Below, in pieces: positions 52,325 through 61,758 of a stretch of DNA of 64,000 bases. Source of the stretch: Isochrysis galbana (Eukaryota > Haptophyta > Isochrysidales > Isochrysidaceae); NCBI GenBank assembly GCA_018136815.1, contig CM030939.1:4023419-4087418 (forward strand), given 5' to 3'. A program made the position numbers and the translations under genes. Every line of letters begins with the position of its first letter. Position 1 is the stretch's first letter. The notes below the pieces were generated by a model, which saw nothing but the letters and a program-made list of their open reading frames with translations, was not told the origin of the DNA and searched no databases.

Positions 52325-53308
52325 CTATGAAAAAGAGCAGTTTCGTTGGACTGAGTCAACAGCGGGTATTGACTCCAAAAGATTCGAGGCTTCATAAACG
52401 TCATAGGCCTTGGGTTCGACTTCCGAAGAGGAGCTGGGAGCGGTGGTGGCGCCGGATGCATCGATTGCGGCTAGGCGCTCTGCAGCCCTGTTTCGATATC
52501 CAGGGATCTCGGTGTATGCACACGATCCGTTGACCACCTTAGAGAACCAATAGCGCGCCTGATTTAGATCCTTGGGCAAGCCATACATACCCTGCGCGTG
52601 CCACTCGCCCAGCCAGTTGGCAGCAAATTCGGCACCGGCGGCGGCGGCGGCAGAGACTAGGCAAATCCCCTGAGCTACATTGGCCTCGACTCCCTTGCCC
52701 CCGACGAGGCACAGACCAGCGGAAGCCTGGCCGCAGACGGATCCCAAGTCGGCTGCGCGTTTGCACCAGTGGAAACCCTTTTCATGCGACTTCTCGAGCC
52801 CCATCTTCCCACAGTGGTACCACGTCCCGAGCATGACCATAGCGGGAGCATCGCCCGCATCGGCCCGACGACGCCACATGTTTACCATCTCCTCATTGTC
52901 GATTCGCTCACGCCACCGATCCGCCTTGTATCCGATGACTGTCCCTGTGCGCACCAACTTCTCGATTGAGGCGCGCACTTGGTGCGACGGCAGCAGCCTG
53001 CTGCCCATCGGGTTGTTGGTGACCGGCGAGGTCTGCCGACCCGACTTGAGCCAGCGCTCGATGGCGCTGCGCTCGTACACCCGGCCGTCCTCTGCAGTCA
53101 CCGGGTCAAGCGGCAGCTCCGCCGTAATCGGGCAGACATACTCGTCGGCGATCGAGTCCATCGCTGACCGCAGCCTCTTGTTCTGCTCGCGTGGCGAGAA
53201 GGGCTCCTCTGAGTGTGCCGACGCGATACGCTTGAGGCTCTCCCTCGCTGCACTGGCGACGGTCGGCCGAGCCTCCATGTGCAGATTCGACTGGCTAGCG
53301 ACCGACAT
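52325..53308 (-). CDS. U-box E3 ubiquitin ligase-like protein with Sel1 repeats
   Basis: 327 residues. Residues 55-123 are a U-box (EYVCPITAELPLDPVTAEDG, RVYERSAIERWLKSG, SPVTNNPMGSRLLPSHQVR), the RING-like fold that recruits E2 enzymes. Residues about 150-265 are Sel1-like repeats (ALA-x-LG-type helices: APAMVMLGTWYHCGKMGLEK, AAGAEFAANWLGEWHAQGMY), used for protein binding. The combination suggests a ligase whose Sel1 region chooses the target, most likely cytosolic. The start is the ATG at MSVASQSNLH; upstream frame is Arg/Ser-rich leader. No intron is evident. A large inverted repeat lies upstream. Confidence 0.75.
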   Translation of the reverse strand: MSVASQSNLHMEARPTVASAARESLKRIASAHSEEPFSPREQNKRLRSAMDSIADEYVCPITAELPLDPVTAEDGRVYERSAIERWLKSGRQTSPVTNNPMGSRLLPSHQVRASIEKLVRTGTVIGYKADRWRERIDNEEMVNMWRRRADAGDAPAMVMLGTWYHCGKMGLEKSHEKGFHWCKRAADLGSVCGQASAGLCLVGGKGVEANVAQGICLVSAAAAAGAEFAANWLGEWHAQGMYGLPKDLNQARYWFSKVVNGSCAYTEIPGYRNRAAERLAAIDASGATTAPSSSSEVEPKAYDVYEASNLLESIPAVDSVQRNCSFS

Positions 53309-53632
53309 CTCGTGGGCTGGAGCTAGACGGACGGGAAGAGGGGCGGGGGAGGGGAGGGGCAAGGGGCAGGCGGAGGCGAGAGAGCGGATCCGCCTCTGTT
53401 GTCTGTCTTCCCACGGACGACTTTCTGGAGCGAGCGAGCGTGGGTCGCTTCTTCTCTCTTCTTCTTCGCTCTCCTCCCCTCGGCGCGCTCGCCCCGCGCT
53501 CGCTCCCCCCCCCAACTTCAAGGTTCCCTCCCGTCGCTCTCCCTTCCCTCCGTCTCGGGAGCCACACCAGGGGGGGGGGGGGGCGGAGCTGTGAGCGAGC
53601 GCGCTCTCCCGCGCTCTCCCGCGCGCATTTTG

Positions 53633-53853
53633 TGTGTGAAGAGAACAGAGAGGGCGAAGAGAAGAGAGAATAAAGAGAGAGAGCGCGCGGAAAGAGCGAG
53701 CCATTCACAACGACGCGCGACTGACGGCGAGAGGGGAACAGCGCCGAGCTCGAGAGCAGCGTCCTTTGGTCCGAGGAGTATGTAGTAATAGTACAAGTCT
53801 AGGAAAGACTCCGTCTCTCTGGCGGGAGGAGAGAGAGAAGGGAGGCAGCAGAG

Positions 53854-53884
<31 letters not shown>

Positions 53885-54377
53885 GAAGAAGCGGCGCGTG
53901 CGGCGAGGGAGAGGAGAGCGCGCGCGCCCTCTCTCCAGTGGAGAGAGCCCATCCCCCCGCGCCCCCCCCCCTCCTCGCCTTCTTCTCGTCCTCCGTCCCT
54001 TTACGTTGAATGCCCTCTCAGTATCCTATTAAAACGGCACTGCAGAAGAATCGAAACCCGTGAAGAAGAAGAACCACGAGGGATAAGGTCTTCTAGAGAA
54101 CTGGGGACTGGATAGTCTAGTAGAATAGAGAACTCGGACGGACGGTCGCAGTGGGTGCTGTGGGTTGTTCCCCTCTCCCCTTCCCCCCTCCCCCCTGCTG
54201 CGTGTGAGATAGATGAGTGGGAGCACGATGCCGCTGACCGCTTCACGGAGCTGCTCTCGAGCTCGGCGCTGTTCCCCTCTCGCCGTCAGTCGCGCGTCGT
54301 TGTGAATGGCTCGCTCTTTCCGCGCGCTCTCTCTCTTTATTCTCTCTTCTCTTCGCCCTCTCTGTTCTCTTCACACA
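53633..54377. repeat. 128-bp perfect inverted repeat upstream of the U-box gene
   Basis: 53633-53760 and 54250-54377 are reverse complements over 128 bp, separated by 489 bp. The arms contain AACAGCGCCGAGCTCGAGAG and the CGCGCGACTGACGGCGAGAG region. Matching breaks cleanly on both sides. The left arm overlaps the U-box gene's likely leader. It could form a long hairpin RNA or be a recombination product. No transposase is present. Confidence 0.75.
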
Positions 54378-55390
54378 GATCCTCATAGGCAGGTGGTGGT
54401 CGCCTTCGTCACCCTGTTGCCTCACCTTAATTTCCTATTGTTGTCATTCGTAATTAATACATGTGTTGGCATACGCCAAAGTTTTGACCTTGTACACCCC
54501 AATTTTTGAGGTCAAAAATTATGCTGCCAAGGCACGCAAATTTTGGGCAAAATTTTGAATTTTTATTTTTTTGGTTTTGTTTTTTGTGGCGACTAGATAT
54601 TGAGATGTTGAGGAATCTCATGCTTCAGCTTCAGCTTGGCCAGCTGCAGCTTCCAGCTGCAGTGCACCTCCTTCATTCCTCATCCGGTGACAAGTGACAA
54701 GCCCAGAGAGCAGACAGGCTACAATACACCAGAATCGTCAACCCAGCCCGGAGTGAGGTGAGCTGCGGCGAATTGGGGGTCGAACACCTGTGCCACGCGA
54801 GACATATGCTAGTATGCTAGTCGTCACCCTGTTGCCTTTTGCCTCACCTTCATCACCTATATTGTTGTCATTCGTCATTCGTAATATATACACATGCATA
54901 TGCTTGGAAAATTTTACCTAAGGAAGGGCTAGGGCAAGGGTCGCGTTTCTGTATTGCCCAAAGGTCCCCTCAAACCTCAAAGCGAAATTTAAGGACTTTA
55001 TTGATTATACCCCTTTCAACCTTCAACCACCTTCCACCTTGAAGCAGCCTTGCAGCCTTGATGAGATGTGACAGTGGGGGTTCATACCTATAACTGTAAC
55101 GCACCAACTATCTTCAAGCTCCCCTCGTCTCCTGCCGCCAACCCCATGCAGGACCTGGTCATGTATTTTGTGCTACTCTACTCTAGAGTAGAGCTAGTAG
55201 TATACTCACACTAGAGTAGAGCTCTACGACTGACCAGCCGCTGGACTGAGCCGCTCCGCCTTTTGGCCCGAGAGAGAGGACGGCAGAGAGAGGAGGGCGG
55301 CGCGGCGGCTGCTCGCTGGTGGGCTGCCCGACCAGAGTTTGTGCTCGCAGCCGCCGGAGCCGACGTGTCGCCGGCAAAGAGGCGAGAAGA
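53761..55390. other. Intergenic with further duplicated segment
   Basis: Includes a GA microsatellite (53820-53890). TCGTCACCCTGTTGCC and ATTGTTGTCATTCGT occur at 54404-54455 and again at 54822-54880, an imperfect direct repeat. CTCTAGAGTAGAGCT-like inverted motifs lie near 55175-55225. No gene is recognised before the TSUP start. Confidence 0.5.
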
Positions 55391-56386
55391 ATGATGTTGC
55401 TCCGGTCGGTCCGCTCGACGTGCGCGCGCTCACCGACAACCACAGCGCCCTGGCGGCTGCACTCTCTTTACTCTGCGCGCCGGCTGTGCTCAGTGCCGCC
55501 TCCGCCTTCCACCCAAAGAAAGCCCCTCACTGGCGTGGCGAGTCACCTCTTCGCTGCCTCTGTCGGTATGGTTGCGGGGGCTAGCATCGGCCTCGTCGGG
55601 TTTGGCGGCGCTCAATTCATCATTCCTGGCATGACGCACCCTTTGCTCGGCTTGTCGCAGCTTTCGGCGAGCGGCGTCTCACTGGCCTCGCTAAGTGTAT
55701 CGACTGTGACCAGTGGGATCTCTTTTCTCGCCGCGGGTTGTGCCGCCCTCCCGATTGCCGCAGCAATCGCGGTGCCATCGATGGTCTCTGCCAGAATATT
55801 CACTCAAGTAGCCGCCAGGCTGTCAGGTGACGCTCTTGCTTTGTTCTTCAACGGCTTTTCTGTTTTCCTGATGCTATGCAACTTTATCGTCATCTCCACC
55901 GCAAGCAACAAAGAGGAAGAGATGCACGATCAGGAAGCTGTCGTACTAAAGCGGCGGGAGACGGCAGCTGAAGAAAGCAGCGACATGTCAAAGGCGCTGA
56001 TGCACGCAGCCTTTGGCGCCGCCTCAGGGGCAGTGAGTGCGCTCATGGGCGTTGGCGGCCTTCCGCTCACTATATCTTATTTGACGCTAAATACGGACCT
56101 CCCTCATCACCTGGTCCAGGGCACGGCCGTCTGCTCCGCTGCGCCTGCCGTTCTGGTTTCAGCCTTCTCCAGGCTTGGGGCGATTCCAATCGGGACTGCC
56201 GTTGCTGTGGCTATCGGCGCATCAATCGGTTCTAGTCTCGGAGCCCAAGCGGCGCTCATGCTCCCGGAGAGCCAGCTCCGGGTGCTGTACATGGTTGCCC
56301 TCGCCGCCTTCGGTGGAAGCTCCTCGATTCGGGCCGTCGCTAACATGCGTGCACTACTCGCAGCAAGACGCAAGATTGGCAAATGA
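55391..56386 (+). CDS. TSUP (TauE/SafE) family membrane transporter, organelle-targeted
   Basis: 331 residues. The N-terminus (MMLLRSVRSTCARSPTTTAP, WRLHSLYSARRLCS) is Arg/Ser-rich without acids, like a mitochondrial or plastid presequence. The two halves are related: GMVAGASIGLVGFGGAQFIIPG and HAAFGAASGAVSALMGVGGLPL carry the TSUP signature of a glycine-rich helix turn with GxGGxxxxxP/L. About eight membrane segments are visible, with an acidic loop (EEEMHDQEAVVLKRRETAAE) between halves. Family members move sulfite, sulfonates or other organic anions; the substrate cannot be told here. No intron is needed. Confidence 0.72.
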   Translation: MMLLRSVRSTCARSPTTTAPWRLHSLYSARRLCSVPPPPSTQRKPLTGVASHLFAASVGMVAGASIGLVGFGGAQFIIPGMTHPLLGLSQLSASGVSLASLSVSTVTSGISFLAAGCAALPIAAAIAVPSMVSARIFTQVAARLSGDALALFFNGFSVFLMLCNFIVISTASNKEEEMHDQEAVVLKRRETAAEESSDMSKALMHAAFGAASGAVSALMGVGGLPLTISYLTLNTDLPHHLVQGTAVCSAAPAVLVSAFSRLGAIPIGTAVAVAIGASIGSSLGAQAALMLPESQLRVLYMVALAAFGGSSSIRAVANMRALLAARRKIGK

Positions 56387-56621
56387 CACGTCGGCGCCAA
56401 CAAAATTTGGGGATGATGTTTGTGTGTTATCACATTGTCGTCAAGACCAAGATAGGAAGGCCTAATCGGGCTCTCATTTCATTAATCCTCTTCTGTATTC
56501 ATCAGTGTGCTAAACAAATTTTGCTCTTTTTCGATTATAATCAGACTGTGGTGAGTGTGAAAAAGATGAAAAAAAATTCTTACAGGGCGGTCAAACAGGG
56601 CTTTTTAAGTACTAATGTGGG
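56387..56621. other. Short AT-rich intergenic stretch
   Basis: 3' flank of the TSUP gene. It is AT-rich with a possible polyadenylation region. No gene is seen. Confidence 0.4.
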
Positions 56622-56750
56622 CAACTAAGTTTATACTTAGTTCGCCCATGGGGAGGCACGAGCCCCCCCCCTCTCTCCACTCCTCCCCTGCCATGGGACA
56701 GGAACCACCCATGCTCCTGGCACGCCTGATGGCTGATGGCTTGCCAGGAG
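56622..56750 (+). mobile_element. Truncated retroelement, copy D
   Basis: Begins CAACTAAGTTTATACTTAG, CATGGGGAGGCACGAG and breaks off after GGCTTGCCAGGAG. Only the first 130 bp of the family are present. No paired duplication was found. An internal GGCTGAT/GGC repetition distinguishes it from the others. Confidence 0.65.
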
Positions 56751-56935
56751 CATACCAAAAGCGTTCAATTATCCCCATCCCTGCTAACACCTTTCATTGT
56801 CACCTGGAGGTTACTTGACTCAACTTGACACTTCGACACTTCACATGTTGAAACACACACGTGGTCTGACTCCATTCACTCGATTTGGGGCAGGGTCGAT
56901 ATCTCGTTGAAATCACGATCCACGTCTCACACCAA

Positions 56936-58403
56936 AGAGCTCGGACATCGCCGACATCAATCACCTGCGCAACATCATCGATGTGAAAAAGCTGCCACAA
57001 TGGCAGCAATGTGTCTCGAAGGTGAAGGCAGGTTTTGAATACCTCGAGAAGCGTTTGACCAATCAATGCGCAGTCCCACACCATTGCCAGGATCAGCATG
57101 AGGCGTTGGGCTTACTCAGGGCGTTCGACCCATCCTTTGCCAGCACGCACGTGGACGCGGCATTTGTGAGAAAGCTTGAGCGGCTTCCAATGTTCCCGCG
57201 ACCCGCCGATCCACTCATTGAAGAGCTGCCAGCTTACTTGGCAGCCGCAACACTAATCTTATGATTGGCCGCCATGGAGGGGGGCCTCGCGCCCCCCCCA
57301 CTCGCTCGACTCCCCTCATGGGGGGCGAGAACCATCCACCCCCCTGCGCTGCCTCTTGGCATGCAGGGGAGACTCACTCAGACTGCCCAGACTCTCCCAG
57401 AGAGCTGGGCACAGATCGCACGCCCTGGCCCGCGTTGGCCTGCTTGTCGCTCTGACCAACCCCTCCTCCCCCTGGGCCCCCCTGATCAGGACCCCCCAGC
57501 CAGCTCCAGTCGACCGGCAGGGGCGCGAGAGCCAGCGAGGGAGAGGCAGGAGGGGCCAGGGCCATGCCCCAGCCTCACCTGCCCCCTGAGCTGTGCTCCC
57601 AGGCCCCCTGCAGGCCTCCTGGGGACCTGAAGAGGGGCCGCAGGCGCGCGCCATGGCCAGAGCCGCAGGGAAGAGAGGAGGAAGAGGGAAGAGAGAGGGG
57701 AGGGGGGAGTGGCAGCTCTCCCCTCCGGCGTTAACATGTCTTCTCGTCCTGTTTAGGTAAGAGAAGACGGGGGCACCAGAACCAGGAGGGAAGGGCCGCG
57801 GCTCGCCGCGGCCACTCGCCCCGGCGAGGAGTGATTAGCGCTTCTGGGCTCCCTTTCACGAGTGCCCCCCCCCCCCCTGCGTTGTTTTTACCCGAAAGGG
57901 GTTTTCCCCCAGCGTGGACTCGAGGAGAGGACGTGCTGGGGTGCGCGGGGTCGGTGCGTGCACTGGGGGGAGGACAAATATCGAGGGGAGGAGGGGGCAG
58001 TGCCCCCTCCCCCCGGTAGCACTCGGACACCTGGCTCGTCAGGCATGGCGAGATTTCGGGACGGAAAAGTTGTGTCCGATTAGCTAGTGGGGTTGGCTAG
58101 GATATAACATTAATTATTTTATTTATTATTTACTTGGCAGCCGCAAGGGGCTTCACCGTCGGCGATCGCAGCGATGTTCGATCTTTCACATCCTCCATCA
58201 TGAGCTGGTGGAGGGCAAACCACTCCCTGCTACCAGCTTGGTCTCGAGCCGCCCGCATTGCCTTTGCTTTGTCACCCAATTCCGCGGCGTGTGAGCGAGT
58301 GTTTTCGTTATTGAAGTGCATGTTTGGAGATGCGCAAATGAATTCGTTGTCCGATCAGCTCCAGTGTGCACTGATGCTCCGGTACAACCAACGTGACACG
58401 TGA
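56936..58403 (+). pseudogene. hAT family transposase C-terminal remnant, interrupted by element F
   Basis: The left piece (56936-57250) reads INHLRNIIDVKKLPQWQQ and FEYLEKRLTNQ. The right piece (58147-58403) reads WWRANHSLLPAWSRAARIAF, SPNSAACERVFSLLK, LQCALMLRYNQRD. The S-x-x-x-C/S-E-R-x-F/W-S pattern is the hAT dimerisation domain. The reading frame is the same on both sides if one 17-bp duplication is removed, so the transposase was continuous when element F landed. The 5' part (DDE core, zinc finger) is absent and a stop lies just upstream, so it was already a fragment or has decayed. Confidence 0.75.
57234..58146 (+). mobile_element. Full-length 17-bp-TSD retroelement, copy F, nested in the hAT remnant
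   Basis: The body spans 57251-58129 (879 bp) between identical TTACTTGGCAGCCGCAA at 57234-57250 and 58130-58146, exactly 17 bp. The 5' end is diverged (CACTAATCTTATGATTGG). The 3' half and AT tail (TTAATTATTTTATTTAT) match copy E closely, including GGGGTTTTCCCCCAGCGTGG and GTGGGGTTGGCTAGGATATA. It is non-coding. The TSD lies in coding DNA of the hAT relic, giving an independent proof of insertion. Confidence 0.82.
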
Positions 58404-58686
58404 ATGATGACATGTGAGGTCTGACTCGTGCCTTTCCACATATTAACAACTTGTCAACAACCAATAACAATAATCCGTAATCCGTAATCCGAAGAAACTA
58501 CGCGAAACTTTTGTGAAACTTGGCTAGCCGGTGAGCAACTTTTGCAAAACTTTCACGCGAAACTTTGTTTGGGGGGTCCGGCGCGAAACTCTGACCTGGC
58601 CCTAGCGGACACACCCTAAGCAGGCTGAGTTTTCATCTTCTTCGTCTTTTTCTCACACCCTCCTCCTCAATCCTGTTGTCAATGTC
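58404..58686. other. Intergenic with GCGAAACTT-type motif repeats
   Basis: CGAAACTTTTGTGAAACTTGG, GCAAAACTTTCACGCGAAAC and GGCGCGAAACTC occur in close succession (58500-58600). No gene is seen. Confidence 0.4.
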
Positions 58687-59053
58687 GTTCTGCTGCCCTG
58701 CGTGTGCGGCCCGTGGTCGACTACCGCGTGCCCGCGTCTGACGACGAGGCGGAGACCGATAATGCCGAGGAGGACGAAGACTCGGGAGACGACAGGAACT
58801 AGAACGGCGGCAGTGACGCCAGCGACGTCAGCGAGGACGAGGAGAGTGAGGAGAGTGAGGAGGAGGAGACTGAGGAGGAGATTGGCGAGGACGAGGACGA
58901 GGACGACTGCGAGGAATGCGCGGACGACCTGCGCGAGCTGCTGCGCGAGCTGGTCGAGATGACCGACAAGGAGTGGGCAGAGAATCAAATTGGCATACGC
59001 ATGCACGGCGTCTCCATGGGGGCGCGCTGGTTCGTCAGGAAAAAGACACTGTG
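58687..59053 (+). pseudogene. Acidic protein remnant with in-frame stop
   Basis: One frame reads LRVRPVVDYRVPASDDEAET, DNAEEDEDSGDDRN, then TAG (about 58801), then NGGSDASDVSEDEESEE, ECADDLRELLRELVEMTDKE, WAENQIGIRMHGVSMGARWF and VRKKTL with a proper stop at 59053. The C-terminal part is too ordered to be chance. No ATG begins it. Other genes here also use TAG as a stop, so reassignment is unlikely and the gene is probably dead. The family is not recognised. Confidence 0.45.
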
Positions 59054-60364
59054 ACAACTGCTGCCAAAAATAGACCAGTCCTTAAAAGCGCGCGCCGTAT
59101 ATGTTAAACGCCGATACTAGGGTCACGTGTGAATATTGTTGTATAGAGATAACTATGGATATTTGATCGCTCATTTCGACTGATGCCCCACAATTGACGG
59201 AACGACACCTGAGCTCTGGGCTCTGCATGGCCACCACCTCCAGGCCATTCTTTGGCCGATCGCGGGCGATCGGACGTCGCGGAAGCTCCGCGTTTCTAAT
59301 AGTGATGCGCCCCACATTCACCACTCTGATCTCTGATTCCTTCCCTTGAGCGCCCGCCTCAATCTCCCAAAATAGTCCGCCACGCGCGGGGGAAGGGAGG
59401 GGGGTCACTCACCGACGCCATTGCCATTGCCATCGCCTTTTGTGGGGCGGGAGGGGGTTGTTCGGAGGGGGAAGGCGGCTGGCGGGGCAGGTAGGGGGGG
59501 ACCCTGAGGAATCCTTGGACACCCAGAGGTGGGAAATAGTGGTTAAAATGAGTGAGTGACCGAGCTACCAGAACCAGAGGGCGCGAGTTGAAGCGACTGC
59601 TCTAGTAGGTAGCGGGGGGCCAATCACCTGAGCCGGTAGGTACTGCACGCGTGGGGTAACAGTAGGACGTGGGCGGGGTGCGTGCCCCCAGGCCTGGCGC
59701 CGTGCCCGCGCGCGGGAAGGCGGGGAGCGGCTTCAGAAGAAGAAGCCACCCACTCCCGAGGGTGGTTGGAGGTGCTTGGGAGATCGAGATCTTGGGGGGG
59801 TGGCGAATCTCAGGTGACGATCTTTGGGGGAAGGGGCGGGGGTCGGGGCCTCGTCGGCGCTCCGTGCAGATGGGAGAGGGAGGGGGAGAGGGGATGGGGA
59901 GATGGGGGGAGAGAGGATCGCTGCGCGCGGCGGGGGGGGGGGGGGGGGGGGGGGCGCGGGGGGGGGGGGGGGGCGGGGGGGGGGGGGGTTCCGAGTACCC
60001 TTACAGGACGGGGGGGGAGGCTCTCGAGGCCCCCCCCCCCCCCTCCGGCCGTCCACGGCGCTGGCGCGCGGGAGCGCCCCGCGTCTCCTCTTCCCCCCCC
60101 CCCCCTTTCTCTCCCCCGCCCCCCCGCCCCCCGCCCCCCCGGCCCCCCCGCCCTGCCGCCCCGCCGCGGAATGAGGACTGACGAATTAGAGGACCCCCTC
60201 CCGCTCGTAGGGGCGGCGAAGCGAGGTTGGGGGGAGGGAAGGCGACAGAGGGAGAGAAGAGAAGGCCGGGGGAGAGAGAAGAGATGGGGGGAGGGGGGGA
60301 GGCGGGGGCGGCCGAGAGATGTGAGAGGGGGGAAGGGGGTGCGGGGGGGGCGCGGAGGCTTCAG
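59054..60364. other. Intergenic with poly-G/poly-C tracts
   Basis: 59155-59210 repeats the 29985-30045 segment (TTGATCGCTCATTTCGAC, ATTGACGGAACGACACC). 59930-59995 is nearly pure G and 60030-60165 is mostly C, like the block before the LRR gene. Frames here are composition artefacts. The right part is the leader of the gene at 60365. Confidence 0.55.
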
Positions 60365-61132
60365 ATGCGCGCATCGGCCGGGGGCTTGCTCCTCCTGCTG
60401 CTCGCGCAGCACGCCGAGGCGCTCGCGCTGAGCCAGGCGTTACGCATGCCTCTCGAGCTCGAGAAGTCCACCCTTCGCATCGGCCCTCGTCACTGCGCCT
60501 CCGCACCGCCAGCCTCCCTCTCTGAGTACCTCTCGTCGCTCTCGCCACATGCGCTCGCTGCTGGCCTCCAGCGCAACCTGCCGCCCGGTACGCTGCGTGT
60601 CAAGGCGCCAGACCAGGAGTCCGATGTACTGCTTCTCGACTTTGACCGTCGCGTCAACCTCGGCCCCGCTGCGCTCAACCTCTGGATGCAGCCACGCGTT
60701 GTTGTGTGGCTCAAGAGGACTGGAGAGTCCCTCATTGCTGAGGGACACCTCTGTGGCGTGGGGTCGGCGTGCAACGACGCGGTGCGCATGTCCTTCCTTC
60801 GGTTACAGTCAAAGTTCACCGCCGTTGAGGGCCCGCTCTCCCATCTGCAGGGAGACTCCATCCCTTGCCTACTGCTCAAGACTGCGCTCAAGGCCGAGCT
60901 CGAAATGTGCCTTGCCACTGGGTGGAAGCGCTGGCTGCCACGTGCACTCATCACTCGGCTGGCCTCGCGCCGGCTCCTTGCTGAGTTTCAGCAGATCCAG
61001 GACGCTATCGCTGCGGGGCTCATCGCGGAATATGAGGCTTGCCGCAACGAGTGGCTCGCCCCACCACCGGTCCATCGAATCGGCGACTGCTCCGTTGTTG
61101 AGGGGAGCTGCCCCACCACAGCGACGCCATGA
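60365..61132 (+). CDS. Putative secreted or plastid-targeted protein (DUF1997-like?)
   Basis: 255 residues. A signal-like N-terminus (MRASAGGLLLLLLAQHAEAL) could be a secretory signal or the first part of a bipartite plastid signal. The body alternates strands and helices (TLRIGPRHCASAPPASLSEY, NLPPGTLRVKAPDQESDVLL, VVVWLKRTGESLIAEGHLCG). It resembles in outline the lipid-binding-like DUF1997 proteins of algae and cyanobacteria, but this match is from memory and weak. The start is the only ATG just before the hydrophobic stretch. It lies downstream of a poly-G/C block like that before the LRR gene. No intron is needed. Confidence 0.5.
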   Translation: MRASAGGLLLLLLAQHAEALALSQALRMPLELEKSTLRIGPRHCASAPPASLSEYLSSLSPHALAAGLQRNLPPGTLRVKAPDQESDVLLLDFDRRVNLGPAALNLWMQPRVVVWLKRTGESLIAEGHLCGVGSACNDAVRMSFLRLQSKFTAVEGPLSHLQGDSIPCLLLKTALKAELEMCLATGWKRWLPRALITRLASRRLLAEFQQIQDAIAAGLIAEYEACRNEWLAPPPVHRIGDCSVVEGSCPTTATP

Positions 61133-61658
61133 GTGTCGACCTCCCTCTGGCCAGATCAAGGTGCCAGTCCGGCGTCGTTGCTTCCTCCGTACGTACTACT
61201 TTCATCTCAGCCCATTGCTTTTCCTCGCTCTGCCGCGAGAGGCCCTGCCATCTGTGCTTGATGGCGGAGGCAGCCATGTACACCCTGTTTTTCCCCCTTT
61301 GCCATACCGGTGTGCCAGAGCCCTGCACTTAAACCTCGACTTCGAAGCTCCCCAAAGTGGCAGTCGCGCTCTGCAACCGCTAAGGTCGCCTCACATGGTC
61401 GCTCAACCACGAGGGACCTCCCCGCACCAGAGCAAGCCGTACCTCCCGTGTGCGCCACGAGTGATTCCACCATGCCATATTTTCTTTCATGGGCACACCC
61501 TATTGTGAGGCATTGGCATGAGCGATCTTCCCCAGCCCCTTGTCGACTGGGATCGTCCACAACACAGAGTGGGACAAACGGAGCCTAGCTCCCCTAGCTT
61601 GTCCCTTAATGACACGCCCCCCTTCCCCCGAGTGCGCTCGCCTCGGTGCGTGTGAATG
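61133..61658. other. Intergenic before the assembly gap
   Basis: No polyketide synthase sequence or other gene is recognised on this side of the gap. Only short unremarkable frames are present. Confidence 0.45.
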
Positions 61659-61758
61659 NNNNNNNNNNNNNNNNNNNNNNNNNNNNNNNNNNNNNNNNNN
61701 NNNNNNNNNNNNNNNNNNNNNNNNNNNNNNNNNNNNNNNNNNNNNNNNNNNNNNNNNN
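61659..61758. other. Assembly gap, 100 N
   Basis: Exactly 100 undetermined bases, the conventional size for a scaffold gap of unknown length. Adjacency of the polyketide synthase to the gene at 60365 is therefore not certain. Confidence 0.95.

Noticed and set aside
58747..59053. Stop-codon reassignment (TAG as amino acid)
   Set aside because: The LRR gene, the C2-like gene, the M13 peptidase and the ankyrin gene all end at TAG exactly where the protein family or composition ends, so TAG is a normal stop here.
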